A DNA stretch of 64,000 bases from Ignavibacteria bacterium. GTDB taxonomy: Bacteria; Bacteroidota; Ignavibacteria; SZUA-365. This document shows positions 38,736 to 47,200 of this stretch, one piece after another. Where the stretch lies: NCBI GenBank assembly GCA_016720835.1, contig JADKJW010000031.1, forward strand, positions 315,678 to 379,677, given 5' to 3'. The position numbers were made by a program, and so were the translations under genes. Numbering within the stretch: the first letter of the stretch is position 1; every line of letters starts with the position of its first letter. The notes beneath the pieces were generated by a model. It had not been told where the DNA came from. It worked only from the letters and a program-made list of their open reading frames with translations, and did not search any database.

Positions 38736-40847
38736 TCAGTACCGGGCGAGCTGCAGGGTCGTCCGGTACACGTCGTCCGCGTTCACCAGGATTTCTTTTT
38801 CGAGATTTTTTGCGAAACCGACAGGGATGTCCTTTGAACCGAGGCGGAACACCGGGGCGTCGAGATGCTCGAACAGCGCTTCGGAAATGTGCGCCGCGAT
38901 CTCGCCGCCGAACCCGCCTGTGCGGTTGGCTTCCTGGAGGACCAGGACCTTGCCGGTTTTCGTGACGGTGCGCGCGATGGCCTCCTTGTCGTACGGCACG
39001 ATCGAGCGCAGATCGACGACTTCCACGGAAATGTTCTCCTCCTTCTGCAGGCGCTCGGCGGCCTGCAGCGCGAAATGCACGGTCGTCCCGTACGTGACGA
39101 TGCTCACATCGCTGCCTTCGCGGCGCGTGCGGGCGCGTCCGAGCGGCACGCACCACGATGGTCCGGGCCGCGGACTCTTCGCCATCGCGTGGTTGTACAG
39201 ATGCTTCGGTTCGAGATACATGGTGATGCCGCGAGTCCGCATGGCGCAGCGCAGGAGGCCGGTGGCGTCGTCCGCGAAGGACGGCATGACGATGCGCAGC
39301 CCGGGGATGGCCGCGAGCGAGCCCTCGATGCTCTGCGAGTGGTACAGGCCGCCCTGGATGTAGCCGCCGGAGGCGAGGCGCACGACGATGTTCGGCGCGA
39401 ACTGGCCCTTCGTGCGCCAGTACTCGTGCGTCGTTTCGACAAGCTGTTCCATGGCGGGCCAGAAGTAGTCCGCGAATTCCGCGCCCTCCACCACCACCCA
39501 GATGTCGTCGCGATAGCGCGAGAAGCCGTTGGCGGTGCCGAGAATGAAGTCTTCCGCGATGGGCGCGTTGAAAATGCGGTCGTTGCCGAATTCGGGCAGC
39601 ATGCCCTTCGTGACGTTGAAGATGCCGCCCTTGTCCTTCGAGGCGACGTCCTGGCCCCAGAGAAACGTGTTCGGGTTGCGCCGGAATTCTTCCTTCAAGG
39701 TCTCGTTGACGGCCTCGCGGAGCGTGAAGACTGTGGCGGCATCGGTGGTCTGCGACGCGAGACGATCGAGCTGTCCGTTGTCGAGGGGACAGGTATGCGT
39801 GTCGTCGGGGAACACGAACTGCAGCGCCGACTCGGGCGCGGGATCGGGCGCGGCCTCCGCCCGTTCGGCGGCGGCGTCGAGCGCGATCTTGTTTTCCTCC
39901 TCGATGCGCGCAACGTCCTCGGCGGGGAGCATGGCGTGCTGTAAAATATACGTGCGGAAACGCTCCAGCGGATCGCGCTGATGGGCTTCCTCGAGCTCCT
40001 CGGGTGTGCGGTAGAGTTCCTGCCGGTCGGAGTTGCTGTGCGCGCCGATGCGGACGCACTCGGCATGGATCATGACCGGCCCGTTGCCGCTGATCGCGTG
40101 ATGGGCTGCTTCCTGCATGGTCCGCCAGGAATCGAAGATGTTCGTGCCGTCGCAGTTGAGCACCAGGAGATTCTTGAAGCCGCGGAAGTTGTCCGCGACG
40201 TTCGTGCTCGGACTCTGCTCGTGCACCGGGACGGAAATGCCGTACCCGTTGTTCTGGATCACGAACAGCACGGGAAGTTTTTCACGGCAGGCGCCGCTGA
40301 CGGCTTCGTAGAAGTAGCCCTCGGATGTGGCCGACTCGCCGCTGCTGTAGATGGCGATTTCATCGCCGCCGTAGCGCTTGATCGCGCGGGCGACGCCCAC
40401 GGCGTGCGGCGCGTGGTTGCCGGTGCAGGACGACACGTTCTGAATGCGGATGGAGGGTTTCGCGAAGTGGTTGCTCATGTGCCTGCCGCCGCCCGCCACG
40501 TCGGTGTCCTTGGACAGGCCATTGAGGATGATCTCTTCGGCGGTGATGCCCGCGGCGAGGGCGGTCATCAGATCGCGGTAGTACGGGAAGAGAAAATCCT
40601 TGCCGCGGCGGAAGGTAATTCCCATCGCGAGCTGAATGCCTTCGTGGCCCGCGCACGGCGCGTGGTAGGACCATCCCTTCGAGAGTTTCAGGTAGCGCGC
40701 GGCCTTTTCGTCGAGCAGGCGCCCGAGATGCATGAGCTGGTACCAGGTGCGCAGGGTATTCGGATGGACGTCGAGGTTGGTGAGGTCGGCGAACAAATTC
40801 GCGTCGATCGCGTCCGGGCGCGCATCGTGTCCGTCAGGGTTGGCCAT
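38736..40847 (-). CDS. Fused 2-oxoacid dehydrogenase E1 alpha/beta subunits
   Basis: This 703-residue protein joins both E1 subunits of a pyruvate or branched-chain 2-oxoacid dehydrogenase, the thiamine-diphosphate decarboxylase of the complex. Residues about 20-340 are the alpha part (YHAPCAGHEGIQLAMG, GRHMSNHF, the TPP region ESATSEGYFYEAVSGA with NNGYGIS). Residues about 370-703 are the beta part (LREAVNETLKEEF, VAEG-type VVVEGAEFADYFWPA, VVDLRSIVPYDKEAI and LQEANRTGGFGGEIA). The ATG at 40845-40847 is preferred to a TTG 12 codons upstream. E2 and E3 are not in the window. The fusion is seen in Bacteroidota relatives; the substrate is uncertain. Confidence 0.9.
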   Translation of the reverse strand: MANPDGHDARPDAIDANLFADLTNLDVHPNTLRTWYQLMHLGRLLDEKAARYLKLSKGWSYHAPCAGHEGIQLAMGITFRRGKDFLFPYYRDLMTALAAGITAEEIILNGLSKDTDVAGGGRHMSNHFAKPSIRIQNVSSCTGNHAPHAVGVARAIKRYGGDEIAIYSSGESATSEGYFYEAVSGACREKLPVLFVIQNNGYGISVPVHEQSPSTNVADNFRGFKNLLVLNCDGTNIFDSWRTMQEAAHHAISGNGPVMIHAECVRIGAHSNSDRQELYRTPEELEEAHQRDPLERFRTYILQHAMLPAEDVARIEEENKIALDAAAERAEAAPDPAPESALQFVFPDDTHTCPLDNGQLDRLASQTTDAATVFTLREAVNETLKEEFRRNPNTFLWGQDVASKDKGGIFNVTKGMLPEFGNDRIFNAPIAEDFILGTANGFSRYRDDIWVVVEGAEFADYFWPAMEQLVETTHEYWRTKGQFAPNIVVRLASGGYIQGGLYHSQSIEGSLAAIPGLRIVMPSFADDATGLLRCAMRTRGITMYLEPKHLYNHAMAKSPRPGPSWCVPLGRARTRREGSDVSIVTYGTTVHFALQAAERLQKEENISVEVVDLRSIVPYDKEAIARTVTKTGKVLVLQEANRTGGFGGEIAAHISEALFEHLDAPVFRLGSKDIPVGFAKNLEKEILVNADDVYRTTLQLARY

Positions 40848-41059
40848 GGGGGATGTTCTTTCTGGAATGTTCGTGATAAACAATAAAGTTAGGGCTTCAC
40901 CGAGGCGGAAACAAGCAGGCCGCGGCGGGTCACTCGACTCTGGTAAGAACAGTAAAACGCCCGGAGTCGTTCACCGGGGGGAGAGGAGCTTCCGTGGATG
41001 GATGAGCACTCGCGCCCTTGGAAACATTGGCGATTCTGCCGCTCGCAGCCAAGAATCCC

Positions 41060-41089
41060 TTTGCCTTCAAGGTTTTTTTATGTATGTTG
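41060..41089 (+). promoter_or_regulatory. Probable Bacteroidota-type promoter of the HU gene
   Basis: TTTG (41060-41063) is followed after 19 bases by TATGTTG (41083-41089), close to the -33 TTTG and -7 TAnnTTTG elements of Bacteroidota primary sigma promoters. It lies 55 bases before the HU start in otherwise AT-rich sequence. Confidence 0.45.
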
Positions 41090-41144
41090 ACGCGTCATTG
41101 GTACCTCACACTACCATTTCCCACCTCACATCAAGGAGTTCATC

Positions 41145-41450
41145 ATGGCGAAAGAAGCCAAGCCCATGACGAAGAAGCAGATTGTCGACCATCTCGCCGA
41201 GAAGCTCGATGTGCCGAAGAAGGTCGCCGACCAGTTCCTCATGGAATTTTCGACGCTTGCCTACAAGGAAGCGAAGAAGTCGTTCGTGCTCCCCGGCCTC
41301 GGCAAGCTGGTCGTCGTGAACCGCAAGGCGCGTACCGGCCGCAACCCGGCCACCGGCGAAGCAATCAAGATCCCGGCGAAGAAGACACTGAAATTCCGCA
41401 TCGCGAAAGCGGCGAAGGACGCAGTGCTCGGCGCAGCCCCGAAAAAATAA
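41145..41450 (+). CDS. HU family DNA-binding protein
   Basis: This 101-residue nucleoid protein bends DNA and helps compact the chromosome. It has the HU/IHF fold pattern MTKKQIVDHLAEKLDVPKKV, then LPGLGKLVVVNRKARTGRNP with the DNA-intercalating arm (GRNPATGEAIKIPAKKTLKFR). The N terminus carries seven extra residues and the C terminus a short basic tail (AAPKK). AAGGAG lies about seven bases before the ATG. It is monocistronic, with a promoter at 41060 and a strong terminator at 41471. HU or IHF subtype is not resolved. Confidence 0.92.
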   Translation: MAKEAKPMTKKQIVDHLAEKLDVPKKVADQFLMEFSTLAYKEAKKSFVLPGLGKLVVVNRKARTGRNPATGEAIKIPAKKTLKFRIAKAAKDAVLGAAPKK

Positions 41451-41470
41451 GTTCGAGTCCGCTCGCACAA

Positions 41471-41503
41471 GAAAAAGGTGTTTCACGTCGAAACACCTTT
41501 TTC
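41471..41503 (+). terminator. Intrinsic terminator of the HU gene
   Basis: A perfect 14-bp stem (gaaaaaggtgtttc, 41471-41484, with 41490-41503) closes a five-base loop and ends in a T-rich tail. It lies 20 bases after the HU stop codon. Confidence 0.9.
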
Positions 41504-41665
41504 TTTTCTCCCCGGTACCTCATCGTTCCTCCCTCCTCGACACCGCTCTACGCTCCGGAAACAAATTCCCGTCCTCGCGAGTATAACAGGTAGGCGCTTC
41601 CTCCCGGCTTTCCTCGCGGGCGCAGCCATGCGTGTTTCTCCCGCATCTTACATCCGGCAGTCCGC

Positions 41666-41689
41666 AACTCTCAACTCCCAACTCCCAAC
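41666..41689. repeat. Heptameric repeat AACTCCC upstream of the ComM gene
   Basis: Units aactctc, aactccc, aactccc and a partial aac follow in tandem (period 7), embedded in a pyrimidine-rich stretch extending to the start codon at 41713. Confidence 0.55.
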
Positions 41690-41712
41690 GCCACTCCATC
41701 TCTCATCCTGCC

Positions 41713-43266
41713 ATGTTCTCAAAAGTGTTCTCCGCCGCCACCTACGGGATCAACGCATTCGTCATCACCGTCGAGACGCATCTCGAAAACCAGATCCCGG
41801 GTTTCGTGGTCGTGGGCTTGCCGGACAACGCCGTCAAGGAGAGCCGCGAACGGGTGACCGCCGCGATCAAGAATTCCAACTGCGCGTTTCCCGTCAAGCG
41901 CATCGTGGTCAACCTCGCGCCCGCGGACGTGCGGAAGGAGGGCTCGGCGTACGATCTGCCGCTCGCGGTCGGCATCCTGCACGCGACGGGCCTGTTCGGC
42001 GACCGCGCGTTCGACGACACGGTGTTCCTCGGCGAACTTGCCCTCGACGGCGCGCTGCGTCCCGTGCACGGCGCGCTCTCCATTGCCCTCGCCGCGAAGC
42101 AGAAGGGATACACGCGCCTGATCGTCCCGCCCGGCAACGCGCGCGAGGCCGGCCTCGTGCAGGGCATTGATGTGTTCCCGTGCACGACGCTGCTCGAGGT
42201 GATCGATTTCCTCGGCGGCACGCATCCGCATCTCGTGCCGTTCCGCGTGGACGTCGAGGCCGTGTTCCGCGACGAGCAGGTCAACACGCCGTTCGATTTC
42301 TCCGACGTGAAGGGGCAGGAGAATGTCAAGCGCGCGCTGGAAGTGGCCGCGGCGGGCGGGCACAACATCGTGCTCATCGGTCCGCCCGGCTCGGGCAAGA
42401 CCATGCTCGCGAAGCGCATCCCGACCATTCTGCCGCCGCTCACCTTCGACGAATCGCTCGAGACGACGAAGATCCATTCCGTGGCGGGCGTGCTGCCCGC
42501 GGGCGCGGCGCTCGTCGCATCCCGCCCCTTCCGCGCGCCGCATCACACCATCAGCGACGCGGCGCTCGTGGGCGGGGGAGTGGGGTACGCGCGCCCCGGC
42601 GAGATCAGCCTCTCGCACAACGGCGTGCTCTTCCTCGACGAGCTGCCGGAGTTCGCGCGCAACGTCCTGGAAGTGCTGCGCCAGCCGCTGGAGGACGGCA
42701 CGGTCACGATCGCCCGCTCGAAGCTCTCGATCGAGTACCCCGCCAACTTCATGCTCGTCGCCGCGATGAACCCGTGCCCCTGCGGGCAGTTCGGCAATCC
42801 GCTGCGCGAGTGCTCCTGCGCGCCGATGCAGATCCAGAAATACCTCGCAAAGATTTCGGGCCCGCTGCTCGACCGCATCGACATCCACGTCGAGTGCCCG
42901 CAGGTGCGCTACCAGGACCTGAGCAGCGATCGCGTCGGCGAACGCTCGGATGGCATCCGCGCCCGCGTGGTGCGCGCGCGCGAACGGCAGACCCTCCGCT
43001 TCGCGGGACGGCGCGGCGTGCACGCCAACGCCGACATGCAGAGCCGCGACATCCGCCGCACCTGCGCCATCGACGCGGCCGGACAGGAACTGCTGAAAAG
43101 CGCCATCGCCAAGCTCGGCCTCAGCGCGCGCGCCTACGACCGCATCCTCAAAGTCAGCCGCACCATCGCGGACCTCGGCGGCGCCGAATCGATTCGCAGC
43201 GAGCACCTCTCCGAGGCCATTCAATACCGCAGCCTCGACCGGCAGATGTGGAATCCGGGAGGATGA
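41713..43266 (+). CDS. comM: YifB/ComM family Mg-chelatase-like AAA+ ATPase
   Basis: ComM is a DNA helicase that promotes branch migration during integration of taken-up DNA. The 517-residue product has an N-terminal ribosomal S5-like/Lon-type domain (VFSAATYGINAFVITVE, PGFVVVGLPDNAVKESRERV), the AAA+ core with Walker A GPPGSGKT (residue about 220) and Walker B LFLDELPEF, the AMNPCPCG segment, and a C-terminal domain with SARAYDRILKVSRTIADL. The ATG at 41713 begins MFSKVFSAA as in relatives; upstream frame extension is repeat DNA. Presence suggests, but does not prove, natural transformation capacity. The hydrolase gene follows at once. Confidence 0.9.
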   Translation: MFSKVFSAATYGINAFVITVETHLENQIPGFVVVGLPDNAVKESRERVTAAIKNSNCAFPVKRIVVNLAPADVRKEGSAYDLPLAVGILHATGLFGDRAFDDTVFLGELALDGALRPVHGALSIALAAKQKGYTRLIVPPGNAREAGLVQGIDVFPCTTLLEVIDFLGGTHPHLVPFRVDVEAVFRDEQVNTPFDFSDVKGQENVKRALEVAAAGGHNIVLIGPPGSGKTMLAKRIPTILPPLTFDESLETTKIHSVAGVLPAGAALVASRPFRAPHHTISDAALVGGGVGYARPGEISLSHNGVLFLDELPEFARNVLEVLRQPLEDGTVTIARSKLSIEYPANFMLVAAMNPCPCGQFGNPLRECSCAPMQIQKYLAKISGPLLDRIDIHVECPQVRYQDLSSDRVGERSDGIRARVVRARERQTLRFAGRRGVHANADMQSRDIRRTCAIDAAGQELLKSAIAKLGLSARAYDRILKVSRTIADLGGAESIRSEHLSEAIQYRSLDRQMWNPGG

Positions 43267-43270
43267 GGAA

Positions 43271-44389
43271 GTGGCGCGTCGGTTCGCAGGGAAGGCGGGA
43301 AAAATCATGCTGATCGTCCTGTCCGTCATCTGTGCCGTGATACTCGTGCTCCTTGGCGTGCTGCTGCTGTGGAGTCCGGGCGATCCGCGACCGTTCCTGA
43401 CCGCCAATGGAGCGACCCTGAAAGGGAGCATTTCCGAAAAGCATTTCATCACCATCAACGGTGTCGAGCAGGGGATGTTCATCAAGAGCCGGGATGCGGG
43501 GAATCCCGTCCTGCTCTATCTGCACGGCGGCATGCCCGACTACTTCCTGACGGAACGGTACCCGACCGGTCTCGACGAGTATTTCACCGTGGTCTGGTGG
43601 GAACAGCGCGGATCGGGACTCTCGTACCGTTCCGATGTTCCGCCCGAATCGGTGAATGCGGAACAGCTGATCTCGGATGCGATCGCGCTGACGCGGTATC
43701 TCCGCTCACGCTTCGGGCGAGAGAGGATCTACCTGATGGGGCATTCGGGCGGGACCTTCATCGGCATACAGGCGGCTGCGCGGTGTCCGGAATTGTTCGA
43801 GGCGTACATCGGCGTGGCGCAGATGGCCCACCAGCTCCGATCGGAGCAGCTCGCGCACGAGTACATGCTCGGGCGATTCACGGCGGAGGGGAATGAGAGC
43901 ATGGCGCGCAGACTCGCGGAAGCGCCGGTCGGCGACACGGTCCCTTTGCCGGATGCGTATCTCTCCGTGCGCGACGTGGCCATGCACCGCCTCGGCATCG
44001 GCACCATGCGCGACATGCGCTCGATCGTCAGGGGACTGTTCCTCCCGTCGCTGCAATTCCGCGAGTACACGCTGGGCGAAAAGATCAACCTGTGGCGCGG
44101 CAAGATCTTCTCCGGCAACCGACTGTGGAACACCCAGCTCGCCACCGATCTGACGAAGCGCGTGACGCGTCTCGAAATCCCCGTCTATTTCCTGCACGGC
44201 GTGCATGATTACACCGTTTCATACACGGAAGCGCGCTCGTACTTCGCGAAGCTCGAGGCCCCGGTGAAAGGCTTCTACTCCTTCGCGCGGTCCGCGCACA
44301 GTCCCCTGTTCGAGGAACCGGAGACAATGCGCGCAATCATGCTGCAGGACGTGCTGCAGGGACGGAACGATCTCGCGGATCGGCCGTAG
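43271..44389 (+). CDS. Membrane-anchored alpha/beta hydrolase
   Basis: This protein of up to 372 residues is an alpha/beta-fold hydrolase. A hydrophobic anchor lies at residues 13-35 (LIVLSVICAVILVLLGVLLLW). The oxyanion HGG motif is at LYLHGGMP, followed by WWEQRGSGLSY, a hallmark of the prolyl-iminopeptidase-like group, the nucleophile elbow GHSGG and catalytic-acid candidate HGVHDYTV, with the final His in SAHSPLFEEP. The GTG start at 43271 abuts its GAGGAA site, so an ATG at 43307 is a real alternative. Substrate is unknown. It starts four bases after comM and probably shares its transcript. Confidence 0.85.
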   Translation: MARRFAGKAGKIMLIVLSVICAVILVLLGVLLLWSPGDPRPFLTANGATLKGSISEKHFITINGVEQGMFIKSRDAGNPVLLYLHGGMPDYFLTERYPTGLDEYFTVVWWEQRGSGLSYRSDVPPESVNAEQLISDAIALTRYLRSRFGRERIYLMGHSGGTFIGIQAAARCPELFEAYIGVAQMAHQLRSEQLAHEYMLGRFTAEGNESMARRLAEAPVGDTVPLPDAYLSVRDVAMHRLGIGTMRDMRSIVRGLFLPSLQFREYTLGEKINLWRGKIFSGNRLWNTQLATDLTKRVTRLEIPVYFLHGVHDYTVSYTEARSYFAKLEAPVKGFYSFARSAHSPLFEEPETMRAIMLQDVLQGRNDLADRP

Positions 44390-44475
44390 CGACGTTCGCG
44401 AAACGTGACCGACGCCGCAGGACGCGTCATTCGGCGCAGGCGCAGTACCCGGCTCGCCTACTTGCGACGGGCACG

Positions 44476-45052
44476 CTATGTCGTCGGAGCGCTTCTCCGC
44501 TCCCGCCACACCGCCCAGAGGAAGCGAGGGATCCCGAGCAGGTAGCGCCTCCACAGGCGCCCCGGTTCGAGGAGCAGCCGGTGCAGCCACTCGAGACCGA
44601 TCGCGCGTCGCTGCGGCACGGTCGTCCACCGGGTCCCGCCCGTGGCGCGCATGCACATGTCCGGTGCCGAAAAACTCCGCCTCGACGTTGTGCAACAGGA
44701 TGCGCGCGGTTTCGTCGTCGCCTCCGAGGAAGTAGTAGCGCACGGCGCCGGGCGGCATGCGCTCGAGGAGATGCGCGTAGAGATCGGTGCCGTTCACGCG
44801 CGCGGCGCGGATTCCGGTGAGGGCGCGGATCGCCAGCGCGACGCCCGCTCCGTCCGCGTGATTGATCTGGCACGCGTTCAGGAAATCAACCAGCCATGGT
44901 TCCTCCCGCGCCTGGAGCAGCGTCCAGAAATGCGGCGGCGTGATGATGAGGCGCCGGCGCGACACCATGGATGCCGCGATCGCCTCCAGGATCTCGTCGC
45001 GACCCGCGAGGTCGATGCGGATGCCGAGGACCGTGACCGGGCGAGGGCTCAT
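44476..45052 (-). pseudogene. WecG/TagA family glycosyltransferase remnant with internal deletion
   Basis: The first part (from the ATG at 45050-45052) reads as a WecG/TagA/CpsF glycosyltransferase: VTVLGIRIDLAGRDEI, INHADGAGVALAIRALTG, ARVNGTDLYAHLLE and YYFLGGDDETARIL. Near 44650 the homology stops. The family C terminus reappears in another frame (AIGLEWLHRLLLEPGRLWRR then YLLGIPRFLWAVWRER), ending at TAG 44476-44478. Roughly 80-90 residues normally present in between, with the conserved P-K-Q-E region, are missing. The gene therefore looks inactivated by an internal deletion plus frame change. Intact homologues transfer N-acetylmannosamine-type sugars to lipid-linked intermediates. Confidence 0.7.
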
Positions 45053-45139
45053 GGGATTACGGTGTGGGTCGGGAAAAGGAAAAGCGGCGAGAGACACGCT
45101 GTCGCCGCTTCCTGAAAATCATCGCCGCGCCCGTTGCGG

Positions 45140-45664
45140 TCAGCTCTTGGCGTCGTCCGTCGCCTCGCCCTCGCTTTCGTCCTCGTCGCCGCCGAAGCTG
45201 CCGAGGAGGAGGGACATGAGCATGACGCGGTTCTTGTCCTCGTCGGCGAGGAACGCGCCGTCGTACTGCAGCTGCGCGTGCTCCTTCGACATCGGGCGCC
45301 ACGAGACCTCGTTGTCCTCCGTGAAGGGCGCCGCGTTCAGCGTGTAGCCGAGTTCCGTGAGCTTTGCGGCGACGCGATCCTTCAAGGGCGCGTTGTCCTC
45401 CAGCCACAGTTCCAGCAGCCGGTGCGCGAGGGCGGGAGTGATGCTGGCCTCGTCCGACAGCACCGGCACGATCATGACGTTTGGCGCGAGGCCGAGATGC
45501 CGGAAGCCCTTCAGCTGGTGCTTCCCGGAGGTCAGGCGGCAGACGGAGGCCTTGTCCTTCTCGAGTGCCGGCCGGATCAGGGAGTAGCGGAATTCGCGAT
45601 CGTCCATCAGCGCGAAGACGGCATTGGCGGGATGCGTATACAGTTCTTGCTCTTCAGTTTCCAT
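45140..45664 (-). CDS. Cytoplasmic protein of unknown function downstream of hydG
   Basis: The 174-residue product has no signal peptide or membrane span. It is rich in Leu and charged residues, contains one Cys (SVCRLTSGK) and ends in a very acidic tail (GGDEDESEGEATDD). I recognise no domain. It starts 93 bases after hydG on the same strand, so it may belong to the hydrogenase cluster, but nothing in the sequence shows a maturation role. Confidence 0.6.
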   Translation of the reverse strand: METEEQELYTHPANAVFALMDDREFRYSLIRPALEKDKASVCRLTSGKHQLKGFRHLGLAPNVMIVPVLSDEASITPALAHRLLELWLEDNAPLKDRVAAKLTELGYTLNAAPFTEDNEVSWRPMSKEHAQLQYDGAFLADEDKNRVMLMSLLLGSFGGDEDESEGEATDDAKS

Positions 45665-45757
45665 GAATCAATTCTATCCGTGTGTGAGTGTCAGAACGAA
45701 TGATACGGAAAAATGCCGTCGCGATGAAGTGGAGCGCGCGGGGCCGATCGTCCCCCG

Positions 45758-47143
45758 TTACAGGTAGATGTCCTTCTCCCCGCCGTCCACTTTCCGGATC
45801 ATCTCCTCCGTTTTTTCCCGCGTCTTCTCCGGCATCGCGTCGAGTTCGGCCTGCATGAGGGCTTTCGCGGCCTCGCGGGTGTCGTCGCCGGCGAAGTCGT
45901 TGAGGTATTCCTCGAAGGTCGCGAGCGCGTTGGGCGCGCAGATCTTTCCGATGTTGCCGGACTTCGCGAGGTCCATGAAACGGTCGCCGGTGCGCCCGCT
46001 GCGGTAGCACGCGGTGCAGAAGCTGGGCATGTATCCGAGGGAGACGACGTCGCGCACCACTTCGTCCATCGGGCGGTGGTCGCCCAGCTGGAACTGTTCG
46101 GAGGTCGCGTGATCGCTCGCCATGTAGCCGCCGGGATCGGTGCGCGAACCCGCGGAAATCTGCGAGATGCCGAAGTCGAAGAGTCCGCGCCGCGTGTCGG
46201 CGTTCTCGCGCGTCGAGAGGATCATGCCGGTGTAGGGGACCGCGAGACGGAGGATGGCGACCACGGTCTGGAAGTCCTCGTCGGCGACGGTCCACGGCGA
46301 ATTGGTGCTGTCGAGCGGCGCGTTGAGCGCGGGTTCGAGGCGCGGAATGGAAATCGTGTGCGGGCCCACGCCGTCGAAATGTTCTTCGAGGTGGAGGATG
46401 TGCTGCATCATCGCCATCACCTCGAAGCGATAGTCGTAGAGCCCGAAGAGGACGCCGATGCCGACGTCGTCGATGCCCGCCTCGATGGCGCGGTCCATCG
46501 CCGTCACGCGCCAGTCGTAGTCGCGCTTGCGACCGCTTGGATGCACGTGGGCGTAGGTCTCGCGATGGTAGGTCTCCTGAAAGCACTGGTAGGTGCCGAT
46601 GCCGAAGGATTTGAGCGCGCGGAATTCGTCCACGGTCATCGGCGCGGCGTTGATGTTGGCGCGTCGGATGTTGGCGCCGTTCCAGCGCGCGTCGTAGACG
46701 GTGGCGATGGACTGCCCGATGTACTCGAGCGGCGCTTCCTTCGGGTGCTCGCCGGCGACGAGCAGGAGGCGTTTGTGTCCCTGTTCGAGAAGGAACTCCA
46801 CCTCGCGCCGGATTTCGTCCTGCGTGAGCGTGGCGCGGACGAGTTCGTCGTTCTCGCGGCGGAAGGAGCAGTAGAGGCAGTTGTTGACGCAGCGGTTCGT
46901 CAGGTACAACGGGGCGAAGAACACGAGGCGGTTGCCGTAGATGCGTTTCTTTTCGTCGCGCGCGGCGAGGTGGATTTCCTCACGGATGTCCCTCGAGCGG
47001 GTGTGGAGGAGCGCGGCCACGTCCTCGAGCGTGAGCCGCTCGCGCGAGCGGGCCTTTGCGATGGTGTCGCGCTGTCGTCCTTCGTCGGTGAAGCGGGGGT
47101 CTGCAAGCAGTGCGGCAATGCGTTCTTCGTCGATGATCGGCAT
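45758..47143 (-). CDS. hydG: [FeFe] hydrogenase H-cluster radical SAM maturase HydG
   Basis: HydG splits tyrosine to make the CO and CN ligands of the hydrogenase H-cluster, as an Fe(CO)2(CN)-type synthon. The 461-residue protein has the radical-SAM cluster motif CVNNCLYC (CX3CX2C) after YLTNR, the conserved GEHPKEAPLEYI and ARWNGANIRRANIN segments, and the C-terminal auxiliary-cluster motif CTAC followed after 22 residues by Cys (CX2CX22C), which separates HydG from ThiH. Length is typical. It is the last hydrogenase gene on the minus strand. The other maturases, HydE and HydF, are absent from the window and must be elsewhere. Confidence 0.95.
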   Translation of the reverse strand: MPIIDEERIAALLADPRFTDEGRQRDTIAKARSRERLTLEDVAALLHTRSRDIREEIHLAARDEKKRIYGNRLVFFAPLYLTNRCVNNCLYCSFRRENDELVRATLTQDEIRREVEFLLEQGHKRLLLVAGEHPKEAPLEYIGQSIATVYDARWNGANIRRANINAAPMTVDEFRALKSFGIGTYQCFQETYHRETYAHVHPSGRKRDYDWRVTAMDRAIEAGIDDVGIGVLFGLYDYRFEVMAMMQHILHLEEHFDGVGPHTISIPRLEPALNAPLDSTNSPWTVADEDFQTVVAILRLAVPYTGMILSTRENADTRRGLFDFGISQISAGSRTDPGGYMASDHATSEQFQLGDHRPMDEVVRDVVSLGYMPSFCTACYRSGRTGDRFMDLAKSGNIGKICAPNALATFEEYLNDFAGDDTREAAKALMQAELDAMPEKTREKTEEMIRKVDGGEKDIYL

Positions 47144-47200
47144 GAATGCGGGTGACTGGGGTGTATCCGGGCGGAAGATGGAACCGTCAATGGCAAAACA

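Noticed and set aside
41713..43266. Magnesium chelatase for chlorophyll synthesis
   Set aside because: The AAA+ core resembles ChlI, but the N-terminal Lon/S5-like domain and C terminus are those of YifB/ComM; no pigment genes are nearby.
44219..44475. Continuation of the wecG-like frame under the hydrolase gene
   Set aside because: After about 44650 the frame reads antisense sequence of the hydrolase; the family C terminus lies in another frame.
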